Part shown: piece by piece, positions 18,124-25,772 of the stretch
How the letters are laid out: each line of letters begins with the position of its first letter
Numbering within the stretch: the first letter of the stretch is position 1
Assembly: GCA_963772065.1 (NCBI GenBank)
Contig: CAVYVZ010000007.1
Span: forward strand, 186,001-250,000
DNA from: CAVYVZ01 sp963772065
GTDB taxonomy: Bacteria > Acidobacteriota > Vicinamibacteria > Vicinamibacterales > UBA2999
Length of the DNA stretch: 64,000 nucleotides
Reading direction: 5' to 3'
Made by a program: the position numbers and the translations under genes
Notes under the pieces: model-generated
Told to the model about the DNA's origin: nothing
The model's database searches: none
What the model saw: the letters and a program-made list of their open reading frames with translations, nothing else

Positions 18124-18750
18124 TTACTTAGCGGCCAGCCGCGCCGGCAGCAGCTTCAGGTCACCCGCCCAGAGGCGCGCGCGAAGCTGGTACCGTCCAG
18201 GTCCGGTGCTCGCGAAGTTTCGGAAGAGACCCCCGGTTGAAAACCCGAACGGCCGGGCCGAGATGTCTCCGGCCGTCACCGAGGCGTTTACCTGTTTGTA
18301 TTGCGTCGGATCCGCGACCTCGATGGTGAGGTCACCGGCGCGCAGGAAGACGTCCTTGTGCCCCTCGATGCCGGCGATCGTGAGGTCGCCCGCCGTCATG
18401 CGGAGGTGCAGATCGGTGCGGCGAGGGAGCTCGATATCGACGCGGAAACGGTTGCCGCCGAACCTGCGCGGCCCAGACGTGTTGATTGCGGCCTCTTTTC
18501 CGCGCACCGTTACGCCGACCCGGCTCTGGTTCAGCGATTCGACGTCGCGGGTCTCCCAGTTGACGCGAATCCGATCGTCCTCTCCGCGCGCGACCCGGTA
18601 ATCGCCCGCCGAGAGGTCGAGGCGGACTATGCCAGCGGGCGCAAACGCACGCTCGAGGCTATCCGAGAACTTGGACGTCGTGTCGCGCTGTGCCTCGGGC
18701 GCGGCAACGAACGTGAGCAGCAACGCGGCGAGGGTGATCGTTCTCATCAC
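18124..18750 (-). CDS. Secreted DUF4097-like beta-repeat protein
   Basis: 208 residues with a signal peptide (MMRTITLAALLLTFVAAPEA). The rest is repeating beta strands with phrases such as VRLDLSAGDYRV, LHLRMTAGDLTIAGIEGHKDVFLRAGDLTIEV and VNASVTAGDISA. The recurring 'AGDL/AGDI' turn is the pattern of putative adhesin (DUF4097/DUF2807) beta-helix proteins. Function is not established for this family; it is probably exported. It is followed on the same strand by the RAYT-side TPR gene, preceded by the Tyr/Gly-rich protein gene, and may be cotranscribed with both. Confidence 0.65.
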   Translation of the reverse strand: MMRTITLAALLLTFVAAPEAQRDTTSKFSDSLERAFAPAGIVRLDLSAGDYRVARGEDDRIRVNWETRDVESLNQSRVGVTVRGKEAAINTSGPRRFGGNRFRVDIELPRRTDLHLRMTAGDLTIAGIEGHKDVFLRAGDLTIEVADPTQYKQVNASVTAGDISARPFGFSTGGLFRNFASTGPGRYQLRARLWAGDLKLLPARLAAK

Positions 18751-18789
18751 CCTCCCCTACGAAAAGCGCCGGCTAAAGGTTTCCGCCGC

Positions 18790-20001
18790 TCAGTCGGGCG
18801 GCCGAGCCACGGCTGAACGGCCGGAGTCGCCTCCACCGCCTCCCGAATAGCCTTGCGAAGAGACGCCGCCCCCGCCCGAGCTCGAGCCGCCGGACGAGGA
18901 CCCGCCGCCATCGCCTGACGCCATGCCGCCGGGGTTCCCCGGCAGGGGATCGCGCGAGCGCACGCGCGTGTAGCCCATCCCATCGACGACGCGGCCCTGG
19001 CCGCTCGACTGCGGCTCGTCGTTCGCGACGACGCCGCCGCCAGAGATGGCTCCGTAGTAGTAAGTGTCGTAAAAGCCCCACATGCCGTACCCGAACGGGG
19101 CGTAGCGGTACGGGAAGAGGTCGTATCCCATGTCCAACCAGCCGTACTCACCAATCGGGTAGCCACCGCCCGTCGCCATTACCGGAGCTGTCCGGCGCTC
19201 GACGACGAACTTGTTCGGGAACGAAAGCGCGATCATGAGGTCGAGCACGCGGTCGGCAACGCCGGCCGCGTCGAGCTCCTGGAGGCGCCGGGCGTTCAGC
19301 GGAAACCGCGCGTCGGTTTCAATCAAGGCGGCTTCCACGGTCGACGGCGTCACCTTCGCGCTCGCCTCCTTCACGTCCTCGAGGCTGAACGTTCGCGCCT
19401 GCCGCACAGCGGCAGCCGCGGCGGCGGAAAGCTGATCGCGCGACAGGCGCGAGCTGGCGTATGCCTGGTCGGGTGCGCGGCGGTACCGGCGGATGCGGAT
19501 GCTCTCGCGCCCCTCGATGTTCACGACCTGAATCTCCAGCCACACGGGCCCGGGCGCGATCGTCGTCAGGCCGGAGATCGCTCGCTTCGTGCCGTCACCA
19601 CAGGAGAGCTCCGCGTGCGCAAACAGGCGCGTGCCGTTCTCGGACCAGCGGGCGCGCTGCGATCCCTTGCATCCGGGCTCGTCGATCGCGCGGTTCGTTC
19701 CGTCGGCAAACACCGTCTCCTCGAGCGCGGCCTGCTTCTCGACGATGGTGCTCATCCTCACGCCCGCGGGATCGTCCGCCGGGGTCACGCACACGACGAC
19801 GCCCGGCGTCGGTACGGCATCGCGCGGGTCCGCATCGAGAGGATTCTTGTCGCGTACGGTCTCTTCGAGCTGCTGCCAGCATCCGAGCCAGGCGGTCCAG
19901 CGCGCGTCGATGAATGCCCCTGAGGGCTGCTGCGCGAGCGCGGGTGCGGTGGCTGCCGCCACCGCGATGGTCACGATTGCGAAACAGGATTTCATACGCA
20001 T
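18790..20001 (-). CDS. Secreted protein with Tyr-rich segment and Gly/Ser-rich tail
   Basis: 403 residues starting MRMKSCFAIVTIAVAAATAPALA (signal peptide). The first part has a domain with WTAWLGCWQQLEE, VVCVTPADDPAGVRM and CKGSQRARWSENGTRLFAHAELSC, which looks like a lipocalin-like beta domain with conserved cysteines. The middle (ARRLQELDAAGVADRVLDLMIALSFP) resembles the short helical segments seen in anchoring-type periplasmic proteins. A Tyr-rich stretch (YGWLDMGYDLFPYRYAPFGY) and a low-complexity Gly/Ser tail follow. No known function. The start was taken at the signal peptide rather than 21 codons upstream. Confidence 0.68.
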   Translation of the reverse strand: MRMKSCFAIVTIAVAAATAPALAQQPSGAFIDARWTAWLGCWQQLEETVRDKNPLDADPRDAVPTPGVVVCVTPADDPAGVRMSTIVEKQAALEETVFADGTNRAIDEPGCKGSQRARWSENGTRLFAHAELSCGDGTKRAISGLTTIAPGPVWLEIQVVNIEGRESIRIRRYRRAPDQAYASSRLSRDQLSAAAAAAVRQARTFSLEDVKEASAKVTPSTVEAALIETDARFPLNARRLQELDAAGVADRVLDLMIALSFPNKFVVERRTAPVMATGGGYPIGEYGWLDMGYDLFPYRYAPFGYGMWGFYDTYYYGAISGGGVVANDEPQSSGQGRVVDGMGYTRVRSRDPLPGNPGGMASGDGGGSSSGGSSSGGGGVSSQGYSGGGGGDSGRSAVARPPD

Positions 20002-20020
20002 GTCGTCTCTCCGCCTCGCG

Positions 20021-20806
20021 TCAGAACACCACGCTGATACCGGCCGTGGTCCTGAAGCCGGCAAGATCGATCGGATCGAAATCGATGAAGTCGGGGCCGA
20101 GCTCGCCCGACGACCATAAATAGCGCGCTTCCAGCTGCAGGAACATCAGTCGAAAAATCTGCAGGTCCGCACCACCGAACACGTGCGCGCTCGGCGCCCA
20201 GCCCTTCGACACGAAGAGATCGGGGAACACCGACAGGTCGACGAAGTCGACGAAGTCGCCGCTCTGCGTGAACTCGTACCGCACGGCGCCGGCGCCGGCT
20301 CCCACGTACGGCGTCACGCCTCTCGGGACCCACGCCAGCCGGCTGAGCGCCTGGCCGCGCGGCCGCAGCGCGAACCTGATGCTCCCGCTCACGTGAACGT
20401 TCTCCAGACTGGTCTCCTGCGTAATCGGCAGGTTGCTGTTGTCGACGAACCGCCGGTACTCGGACGGGGTCTTCGACTTGCTCCACTCGACGCCACCGAG
20501 CACCTCGATACGCGGCGTGACGATGAATCCTATCTCGCCGCTGATGGCTGGCGCGTTGAAATCGCCGTTTTCGAGGGTGAGCTGGTCGGTCACGAAATCG
20601 AAGAGATCGCTGCCAGCGCGGGCAAACACCCAGCTTCCGCGCACGGACGCGGTGCCCCGCGGGGCGCCGAAGAGGAAGTCAGCCGTGCTGCCCGGATGCT
20701 GCCTGGGGCGGCTCTGATCCTGAGCCACGGCGGGGGCGGCCGTTCCAATGGCAAGGATGTACAGAGCTAAAGCGCGAGCGTACCGACTTACACGCGATGT
20801 GTGCAC
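20021..20806 (-). CDS. Outer-membrane beta-barrel protein
   Basis: 261 residues with a signal peptide ending near AAPAVAQDQ. The body alternates polar and hydrophobic residues in amphipathic strands (GEIGFIVTPRIEVLGGVEWSK, VTPYVGAGAGAVRYEFTQ, LMFLQLEARYLWSS) and ends in the C-terminal phenylalanine GISVVF typical of barrels recognised by BamA. It resembles OmpW/OMP_b-brl small porin-like proteins. It lies just upstream of the Tyr-rich protein on the same strand with a 19-base gap, so an operon is likely. Confidence 0.78.
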   Translation of the reverse strand: MHTSRVSRYARALALYILAIGTAAPAVAQDQSRPRQHPGSTADFLFGAPRGTASVRGSWVFARAGSDLFDFVTDQLTLENGDFNAPAISGEIGFIVTPRIEVLGGVEWSKSKTPSEYRRFVDNSNLPITQETSLENVHVSGSIRFALRPRGQALSRLAWVPRGVTPYVGAGAGAVRYEFTQSGDFVDFVDLSVFPDLFVSKGWAPSAHVFGGADLQIFRLMFLQLEARYLWSSGELGPDFIDFDPIDLAGFRTTAGISVVF

Positions 20807-20893
20807 GACGGCACCTCCGGCAGGCAGGCAACGATGATCCTGAACCTGTCCTCCGCCGCCGTCAAGTCAATCGTCCGGGCGTAGAATGCGGCC

Positions 20894-22234
20894 GTGAAGC
20901 GGCTCATCCCTGCGGTCGTCGCGTGCGTAGCGGCTTCGCTCGGGTGGGACGGCCCGCCAGCTGCCGCGCAAGACCGCGGCACGCGGCCTCGACACGCCAT
21001 CGTGATCGAATACGACGGCATCATTCATCCCGTTGCGGCCGAATTCATCGACGAAGCGATTACGCGCGCCGATACGTCTGGCGCGGCAATCCTGGTCATC
21101 GTGCTGCGCACGCCGGGAGGACTGCTCGACTCGACCCGCAGCATCGTGTCACGCATGATCGCGGCGCGCACGCCGATCGCCGTGTTCGTGGGACCCTCCG
21201 GCGCGCGCGCGGCGTCGGCCGGCTTCATCATCGCGCTGGCCGCCGACGTGGCCGCGATGGCGCCCGGCACGCACATCGGCGCGGCGCATCCGGTCTCCGG
21301 CACGGGAGAGAAAGTCGACGAGACGATGGCAAAGAAGGTGACGGCGGATGCCGCCGCCTACGCGCGGACGCTGGCCGAGGCGCGCAAGCGAAATATCACG
21401 CTCGCCGCGGAAGCGGTGATCGACAGCCGCGCCTTCACCGAGTCGGAAGCGCTCAAGGCCTCGCCGCCATTGATTGATTTCATCGTACCGAGCGTGGACG
21501 AGTTGCTTCGGACGCTCGACGGGCGCACGATCGCGCGCTTCGATGGCCGCACGGTGACGTTGAACACCAAAGGGGCGCCGATCGAACGCGTGGAGATGAC
21601 GGCGCGGCAGCGATTCCTGAGCGCCATTGCTCACCCGCAAATCGCGTATCTCCTCCTGACGCTTGGCATGCTGGGCCTGACGGTGGAGCTCTGGAACCCG
21701 GGCGCCATCCTGCCCGGAGTGGCCGGCGGGCTCTGCCTCCTGCTCGCGTTCTTCGCGTTTCAAGTGCTCCCGGTGAGTACGATCGGATTGCTCCTGGTGA
21801 TGTTCGGCCTCGCGCTGCTCGTGCTGGAGCTGAAGGTACCGAGCTTCGGCGTGCTCGGCATCGGCGGCACGATCAGCCTGCTCTTTGGATCGCTGATGCT
21901 GACGCGGCAGGTGCCGGGCGTACAGGTCGGCTACGGCATCATCGTGCCCGCGGTGCTCGCGCTCGCGGGCATCGTGCTGGTGCTCGGGAGGCTTGCGCTC
22001 GCCGCGCAGCGCGCCCCGAGCGTCACGGGGCTCGACGCGCTCGTCGGCGAGCAGGGCCGAACACTCAGCGCCATCGCGCCGGGGCACGCCGGCCAGGTCG
22101 GCGTGCACGGCGAGATCTGGCGCGCGACGAGCCGCGACGCGATCGGCGCCGGAGCGCCTGTGCGGGTCGCCGGTGTGAACGGCCTCACCGTAATCGTTGA
22201 GCCATTGCGGTCGAACGGAGGCGATGCCCCATGA
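20894..22234 (+). CDS. nfeD: NfeD-family membrane-bound serine protease
   Basis: 446 residues. A signal segment is followed by a ClpP-like protease domain: VLRTPGGLLDSTRSIVSRM, then GPSGARAASAGFIIALA holding the catalytic Ser and the GARAASAG turn, and a catalytic Lys candidate in AKKVTADAAAYAR. About four transmembrane segments (residues 240-370) and a C-terminal OB-like NfeD domain (TGLDALVGEQGRTLSAIAPG to NGLTVIVEP) complete the long NfeD1b architecture. In this family the protease cleaves the C-terminus of its stomatin partner. The stomatin gene overlaps it by four bases, which supports the pairing and the name. Confidence 0.92.
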   Translation: MKRLIPAVVACVAASLGWDGPPAAAQDRGTRPRHAIVIEYDGIIHPVAAEFIDEAITRADTSGAAILVIVLRTPGGLLDSTRSIVSRMIAARTPIAVFVGPSGARAASAGFIIALAADVAAMAPGTHIGAAHPVSGTGEKVDETMAKKVTADAAAYARTLAEARKRNITLAAEAVIDSRAFTESEALKASPPLIDFIVPSVDELLRTLDGRTIARFDGRTVTLNTKGAPIERVEMTARQRFLSAIAHPQIAYLLLTLGMLGLTVELWNPGAILPGVAGGLCLLLAFFAFQVLPVSTIGLLLVMFGLALLVLELKVPSFGVLGIGGTISLLFGSLMLTRQVPGVQVGYGIIVPAVLALAGIVLVLGRLALAAQRAPSVTGLDALVGEQGRTLSAIAPGHAGQVGVHGEIWRATSRDAIGAGAPVRVAGVNGLTVIVEPLRSNGGDAP

Positions 22235-22974
22235 ATCCGTCCTATTGGCTGATTCCAGCCGTCCTCATCGCGCTGTACGTCATCAGCTGCATTTACGTCC
22301 TCAACGAATACGAACGCGGGGTGATCTTTCGACTCGGAAACCTTCTGCCGCATCCCAAGGGCCCCGGCCTCATTCTCGTCGTCCGCCCGATCGATACGAT
22401 CGTGAAGGTCAGCCTGCGGACCACGGTGCACGATGTGCCGCCCCAGGACATCATCACGCGCGACAACGTATCGGTGAAGGTCAACGCCGTTGTCTACTTC
22501 CGTGTCGTCGACCCGCGCAAGGCGATCGTCGAGGTCGAGAATTACATGTACGCCACGTCGCAGCTGGCGCAGACGACGCTGCGCAGTGTGCTCGGGCAGG
22601 CGGAGCTCGACGACCTGCTCGCGTCCCGCGACCGCCTGAACCAGGAGCTGCAGCAGATCCTCGACAACCAGACCGACCCTTGGGGCATCAAGGTGTCGGC
22701 CGTCGAAGTGAAGCATGTGGATCTGCCTGAGAACATGCAGCGGGCGATGGCGAGACAGGCCGAGGCCGAGCGTGAGAAGCGGGCGAAAATCATCCACGCG
22801 GAAGGCGAGTTGATCGCATCGGAGAAGCTGTCGCAGGCGGCGACCATCATCAGCAGCGCGCCGGGAGCGATGACGCTGCGCTATCTGCAGACGCTCAATG
22901 AGATCGCCAGCGAGAAGAACTCGACTATCGTGTTCCCGCTGCCGATCGAGCTGTTCGAGGCGATGAAGAAGTAA
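22231..22974 (+). CDS. Slipin/stomatin-like SPFH protein
   Basis: 247 residues: an N-terminal membrane hairpin (YWLIPAVLIALYVISCIYVL), then the SPFH/band 7 domain with NEYERGVIFRLGNLL, PPQDIITRDNVSVKVNAVVYFRVVDP and RSVLGQAELDDLLASRDRLN. A coiled-coil follows (ARQAEAEREKRAKIIHAEGE) and a C-terminal helix ends in IELFEAM. This is the prokaryotic stomatin that forms membrane-associated rings and is the substrate of the linked NfeD protease. ATGA overlap with nfeD indicates translational coupling. The last 50 bases are overlapped by the convergent FAD oxidoreductase frame. Confidence 0.93.
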   Translation: MNPSYWLIPAVLIALYVISCIYVLNEYERGVIFRLGNLLPHPKGPGLILVVRPIDTIVKVSLRTTVHDVPPQDIITRDNVSVKVNAVVYFRVVDPRKAIVEVENYMYATSQLAQTTLRSVLGQAELDDLLASRDRLNQELQQILDNQTDPWGIKVSAVEVKHVDLPENMQRAMARQAEAEREKRAKIIHAEGELIASEKLSQAATIISSAPGAMTLRYLQTLNEIASEKNSTIVFPLPIELFEAMKK

Positions 22975-24115
22975 ACGCCTCGAAGAACTGACGGTGGCCC
23001 TCGACGACGCGCTTCAGCTCGTCGTCGTTCGGCTCGAGGGTCCAGACGTCGCGCTCGCGTGTGCCGCCCAGGACGACGCCGTCCGCGCGAGGCATCATGT
23101 GCAGCCCGGCGCTCGGCATCTGCACGTTGACGCGGCCGGCTCCGATGGTCGCGTAATCGACTTCGGGCTGAGGCACGAGCACCGTGAGCTGACCCTTCAG
23201 CGGAACGAGCTCCGTGTCGCCGACGAGTTCGCGCGCGCCGAGGCCCGTGCAGTTGACGAGGACCGGTTCGTCAATCGACATCAGATCGCGCGGCGCCGCG
23301 AACTTGCGGATGACGACGCGCCCGCCGAACAGCGCGACGTCTCGCATCATGGCGTCGAGGTAGATCGACGGCTCAATCCGGATTCCCGGGAACCTGGCGG
23401 CGTACTTGGAAGGGAAAGGATGTTCTCCGGGTCCGAGCACCTCGGGCTCCGGTTCCAGATTCGCGGGCATCAGCAGGTTCTCGCCGGACGCAGTCTTCGG
23501 ATCGTCCGTCGCATAGTAGTTGTAGAGCCACGACACGCCGTACCCGCGCCCCACGAGCAGCTGCAGCTGCCGGTACGCGATCGCCACGACATCCCGGAAC
23601 TGCGCTTCCCATTCCGGCGTGCGCTTGTCGAGCGCCACCACCGCCGACGTCGGCGTGAAGCCGGCAAGCGACATGTTCGAGGTGGTGTCCGGCGGGACCG
23701 CGGCCGCGTAGATCGTCACGTCGAAGCCGCGACGTTGGAGCTGCCGCGCGGCCGCGAGGCCGAGCGCGCCGCACCCGATCACGGCCGCGCGCCTGGGGCT
23801 CGTGGAGGTGGCTTCGAGCGCCATTTCGGCGGCGCGCTGACCGCAGCCCCACGACAGCGACATTCCGCCGCCGCCGTGCCCGTAGTTGTGAATGATGGTT
23901 TTCGCATCCAGCTTTTCGGCTCGCAGCACGAATCCAGACGGCCGGTGTGGGCGCAGGCCGACCGTGGTCCTGATGATGCGCGTCGACGAGACGTTCACCG
24001 GCGCGAGCGACACGGACGCACGGGCGGGCCGTGGTGCGGGCCGCGCCGCGCACCCTTCGATGCCTGCTCCGAGCGCGGCCATCCCGCCGACCTTCAGCAT
24101 CGTCCGCCGGTTCAT
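22925..24115 (-). CDS. FAD-dependent oxidoreductase, D-amino-acid-oxidase-like, exported
   Basis: 396 residues. The N-terminus MNRRTMLKVGGMAALGAGIEGC looks like a Tat or lipoprotein signal. RTTVGLRPHRPSGFVLRAEKL, IIHNYGHGGGGMSLSWG and the AAVIGCGALGLAAARQLQRRGFDVTIY dinucleotide fold follow, then a DAO substrate domain with LLVGRGYGVSWLYNYY and LVNCTGLGAREL. The closest known type is D-amino-acid/D-aspartate oxidase, but the order of the HNYGHGGGG block before GxGxxG is unusual and seems permuted. The coding frame extends 50 bases antisense into the slipin gene, so the true C-terminus (after FFEAF) may be earlier. Confidence 0.8.
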   Translation of the reverse strand: MNRRTMLKVGGMAALGAGIEGCAARPAPRPARASVSLAPVNVSSTRIIRTTVGLRPHRPSGFVLRAEKLDAKTIIHNYGHGGGGMSLSWGCGQRAAEMALEATSTSPRRAAVIGCGALGLAAARQLQRRGFDVTIYAAAVPPDTTSNMSLAGFTPTSAVVALDKRTPEWEAQFRDVVAIAYRQLQLLVGRGYGVSWLYNYYATDDPKTASGENLLMPANLEPEPEVLGPGEHPFPSKYAARFPGIRIEPSIYLDAMMRDVALFGGRVVIRKFAAPRDLMSIDEPVLVNCTGLGARELVGDTELVPLKGQLTVLVPQPEVDYATIGAGRVNVQMPSAGLHMMPRADGVVLGGTRERDVWTLEPNDDELKRVVEGHRQFFEAFTSSSPRTARSAAGTR

Positions 24116-24128
24116 GGAAGCGGGCTCA

Positions 24129-25070
24129 TCATAGACCGTCCCGCCTCGCCGCCTCCACCGTCTGGACAATCGCGTCGATGACGATTGCCGGCTGGTCGAG
24201 CGGAACCCAATGTCCGCTGCCGCGTGCCTCGAGCACGCGACCACGCGATGACTGTCGCGCCAGCGTCTCGTGCAGCTGCCGGCGCCGATCGCTGCTCGCT
24301 GCCGAGATGACGGTCAGCGGAAGATCGCTGAACGCCGCGACGCCTGCATGGCGCGCTTCGGCGCCGCTCTCGCAGATCGATGCGATCTGGCTGCCGAGCG
24401 CCTCGAAGAATTTCGGCTCCGTCCAGAACTGGCGCAGGGGACGCCGCGTTTCGGGCGGCAGCTTCCAGATGGGCGCGAGGATCTGCTCGTCGGCCCTCCC
24501 CAGGCCGCCATGGCTCGCGGCCGCCGTGAGAGCGCGCGCCGGCGCAAGTGCGCCCAGGTCGACGAGCGCGGCGACGAGCCGCGCGAGGCCGAGGCGCGCC
24601 GCCGCGGCTCCGCGGCGGCACAGGCGTGTGCCACGCTCGATTTGCCGTCGCTCGTGCTCGCCCGGTTCCGCCCATTCCTCGGGGTGCGCCGGATCGACCA
24701 GCACCAGTCCACTCGTCATCTCGCGGTAGCGCGCCGCGAAGATGCGCATCACGAGGCCGCCGAACGAGTGGCCCACCAGGACGTAGGGAGGCGGAATCTC
24801 CGCCCGGCGCAGGAGCACGAGGAGCTCGTCGGCGACGCGGCCGGCGGTGCGCGGCATCGGACCCGCATCGCTCCACGCGAACCCCGCGCGATCGTAGGCG
24901 CACGTGCGTGTGATGCGCGCCACGTCCGGCTGCACATGCACCCAGCTCAATGAGGATGCGCCAAGCGCCGCATCGAAGATGACGGCCGGTGATCCCGTGC
25001 CGGCGCAATTCACGTGCAGCCGAAAACCACCGACGTCGATCAAACGACCGGGGGCTGCGATCCTCGCCAC
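24129..25070 (-). CDS. Alpha/beta hydrolase
   Basis: 313 residues from a GTG. RLIDVGGFRLHVNCAGTGSPAVIFDAA opens the fold, VLVGHSFGGLVMRIFAARY holds the nucleophile elbow (GHSFGG), LVLVDPAHPEEW carries an acidic residue, and GSGHWVPLDQPAIVIDAI carries the catalytic His. It has no signal peptide from this start, so it is probably cytoplasmic. Substrate cannot be predicted. The open frame extends far upstream but that part lacks family similarity and overlaps the divergent coiled-coil gene. Confidence 0.83.
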   Translation of the reverse strand: MARIAAPGRLIDVGGFRLHVNCAGTGSPAVIFDAALGASSLSWVHVQPDVARITRTCAYDRAGFAWSDAGPMPRTAGRVADELLVLLRRAEIPPPYVLVGHSFGGLVMRIFAARYREMTSGLVLVDPAHPEEWAEPGEHERRQIERGTRLCRRGAAAARLGLARLVAALVDLGALAPARALTAAASHGGLGRADEQILAPIWKLPPETRRPLRQFWTEPKFFEALGSQIASICESGAEARHAGVAAFSDLPLTVISAASSDRRRQLHETLARQSSRGRVLEARGSGHWVPLDQPAIVIDAIVQTVEAARRDGL

Positions 25071-25144
25071 GTCGCAATCATAACGACTGTCGACCCCATA
25101 TCTTGCGGTTGAGAGTGTCTGACGACGATGGCATCGTCGTCTGC

Positions 25145-25735
25145 ATGGGTACCGTTGATTGGAGCTTGCTTCCACCATCACCATGGAGCGACGACGAACT
25201 ATCGGAGTTCGTGCGAAAGGCGGCTGAAGAGAACCGCGCCAGACGCGGGTACAACCTGTCGCCCGAGGAGTGCCGCCGCATTTTGGGACCCTGCGTTGCC
25301 GAGGCGGATGCCACGCGCGGGTACAAGCTGACGCCGGAGCAGAAGGAACGGCAGATGTTCCAGTATGTCTTCGAGGGTCGAGTCGTGGAGGCACGGCGCC
25401 GAGCCGCGGCGGCGGGGGCGCCATTTGAGTACCGGTATCGCCCTCCGAGCGGGCCGCTCTTCGTGCGCGAGGGCCCGGGCGGGGAGACACAACTCGATCG
25501 TATCGAACGTGCAGTCTCCGCGACGCGAGTGCAACTCGAGGCGCTCGAAACAAAGGTCAACAACGTCGTCGATCAAAGCTTCAACATCGAGAGGAAGCTG
25601 GATGCGCTCGTCGTTCGCGTCGACGCGCTGACGGAAACCGTCGAACGTATCGATCTTCGTGTGCTGAGCCTCGAGAATCGCATGGGGCGGCTCGAGGACC
25701 GCGTGCAGGGCCTCGAGGACGCGAAGGACTCCTGA
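25145..25735 (+). CDS. Coiled-coil hypothetical protein
   Basis: 196 residues starting MGTVDWSLLPPSPWSDDEL. The first half is charged and carries two similar phrases, RRGYNLSPEECRRIL and TRGYKLTPEQKERQM, an internal duplication of about 33 residues' spacing. The second half is a long heptad coiled coil (LDRIERAVSATRVQLEAL through VETVERIDLRVLSLENRMGRL). No membrane segment. I do not recognise it. It is divergent from the alpha/beta hydrolase gene. Confidence 0.6.
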   Translation: MGTVDWSLLPPSPWSDDELSEFVRKAAEENRARRGYNLSPEECRRILGPCVAEADATRGYKLTPEQKERQMFQYVFEGRVVEARRRAAAAGAPFEYRYRPPSGPLFVREGPGGETQLDRIERAVSATRVQLEALETKVNNVVDQSFNIERKLDALVVRVDALTETVERIDLRVLSLENRMGRLEDRVQGLEDAKDS

Positions 25736-25750
25736 CACAACGCTGTCAGG
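25731..25750. terminator. Stem-loop at the stop of the coiled-coil gene
   Basis: CCTGACA and TGTCAGG form a 7-bp stem around a 6-nt loop, and the TGA stop lies in the left arm. It sits between convergent genes, so it could serve both, but there is no T tract after either arm. Confidence 0.4.
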
Positions 25751-25772
25751 ACGATCGCTCGAAGCGGTCAAG

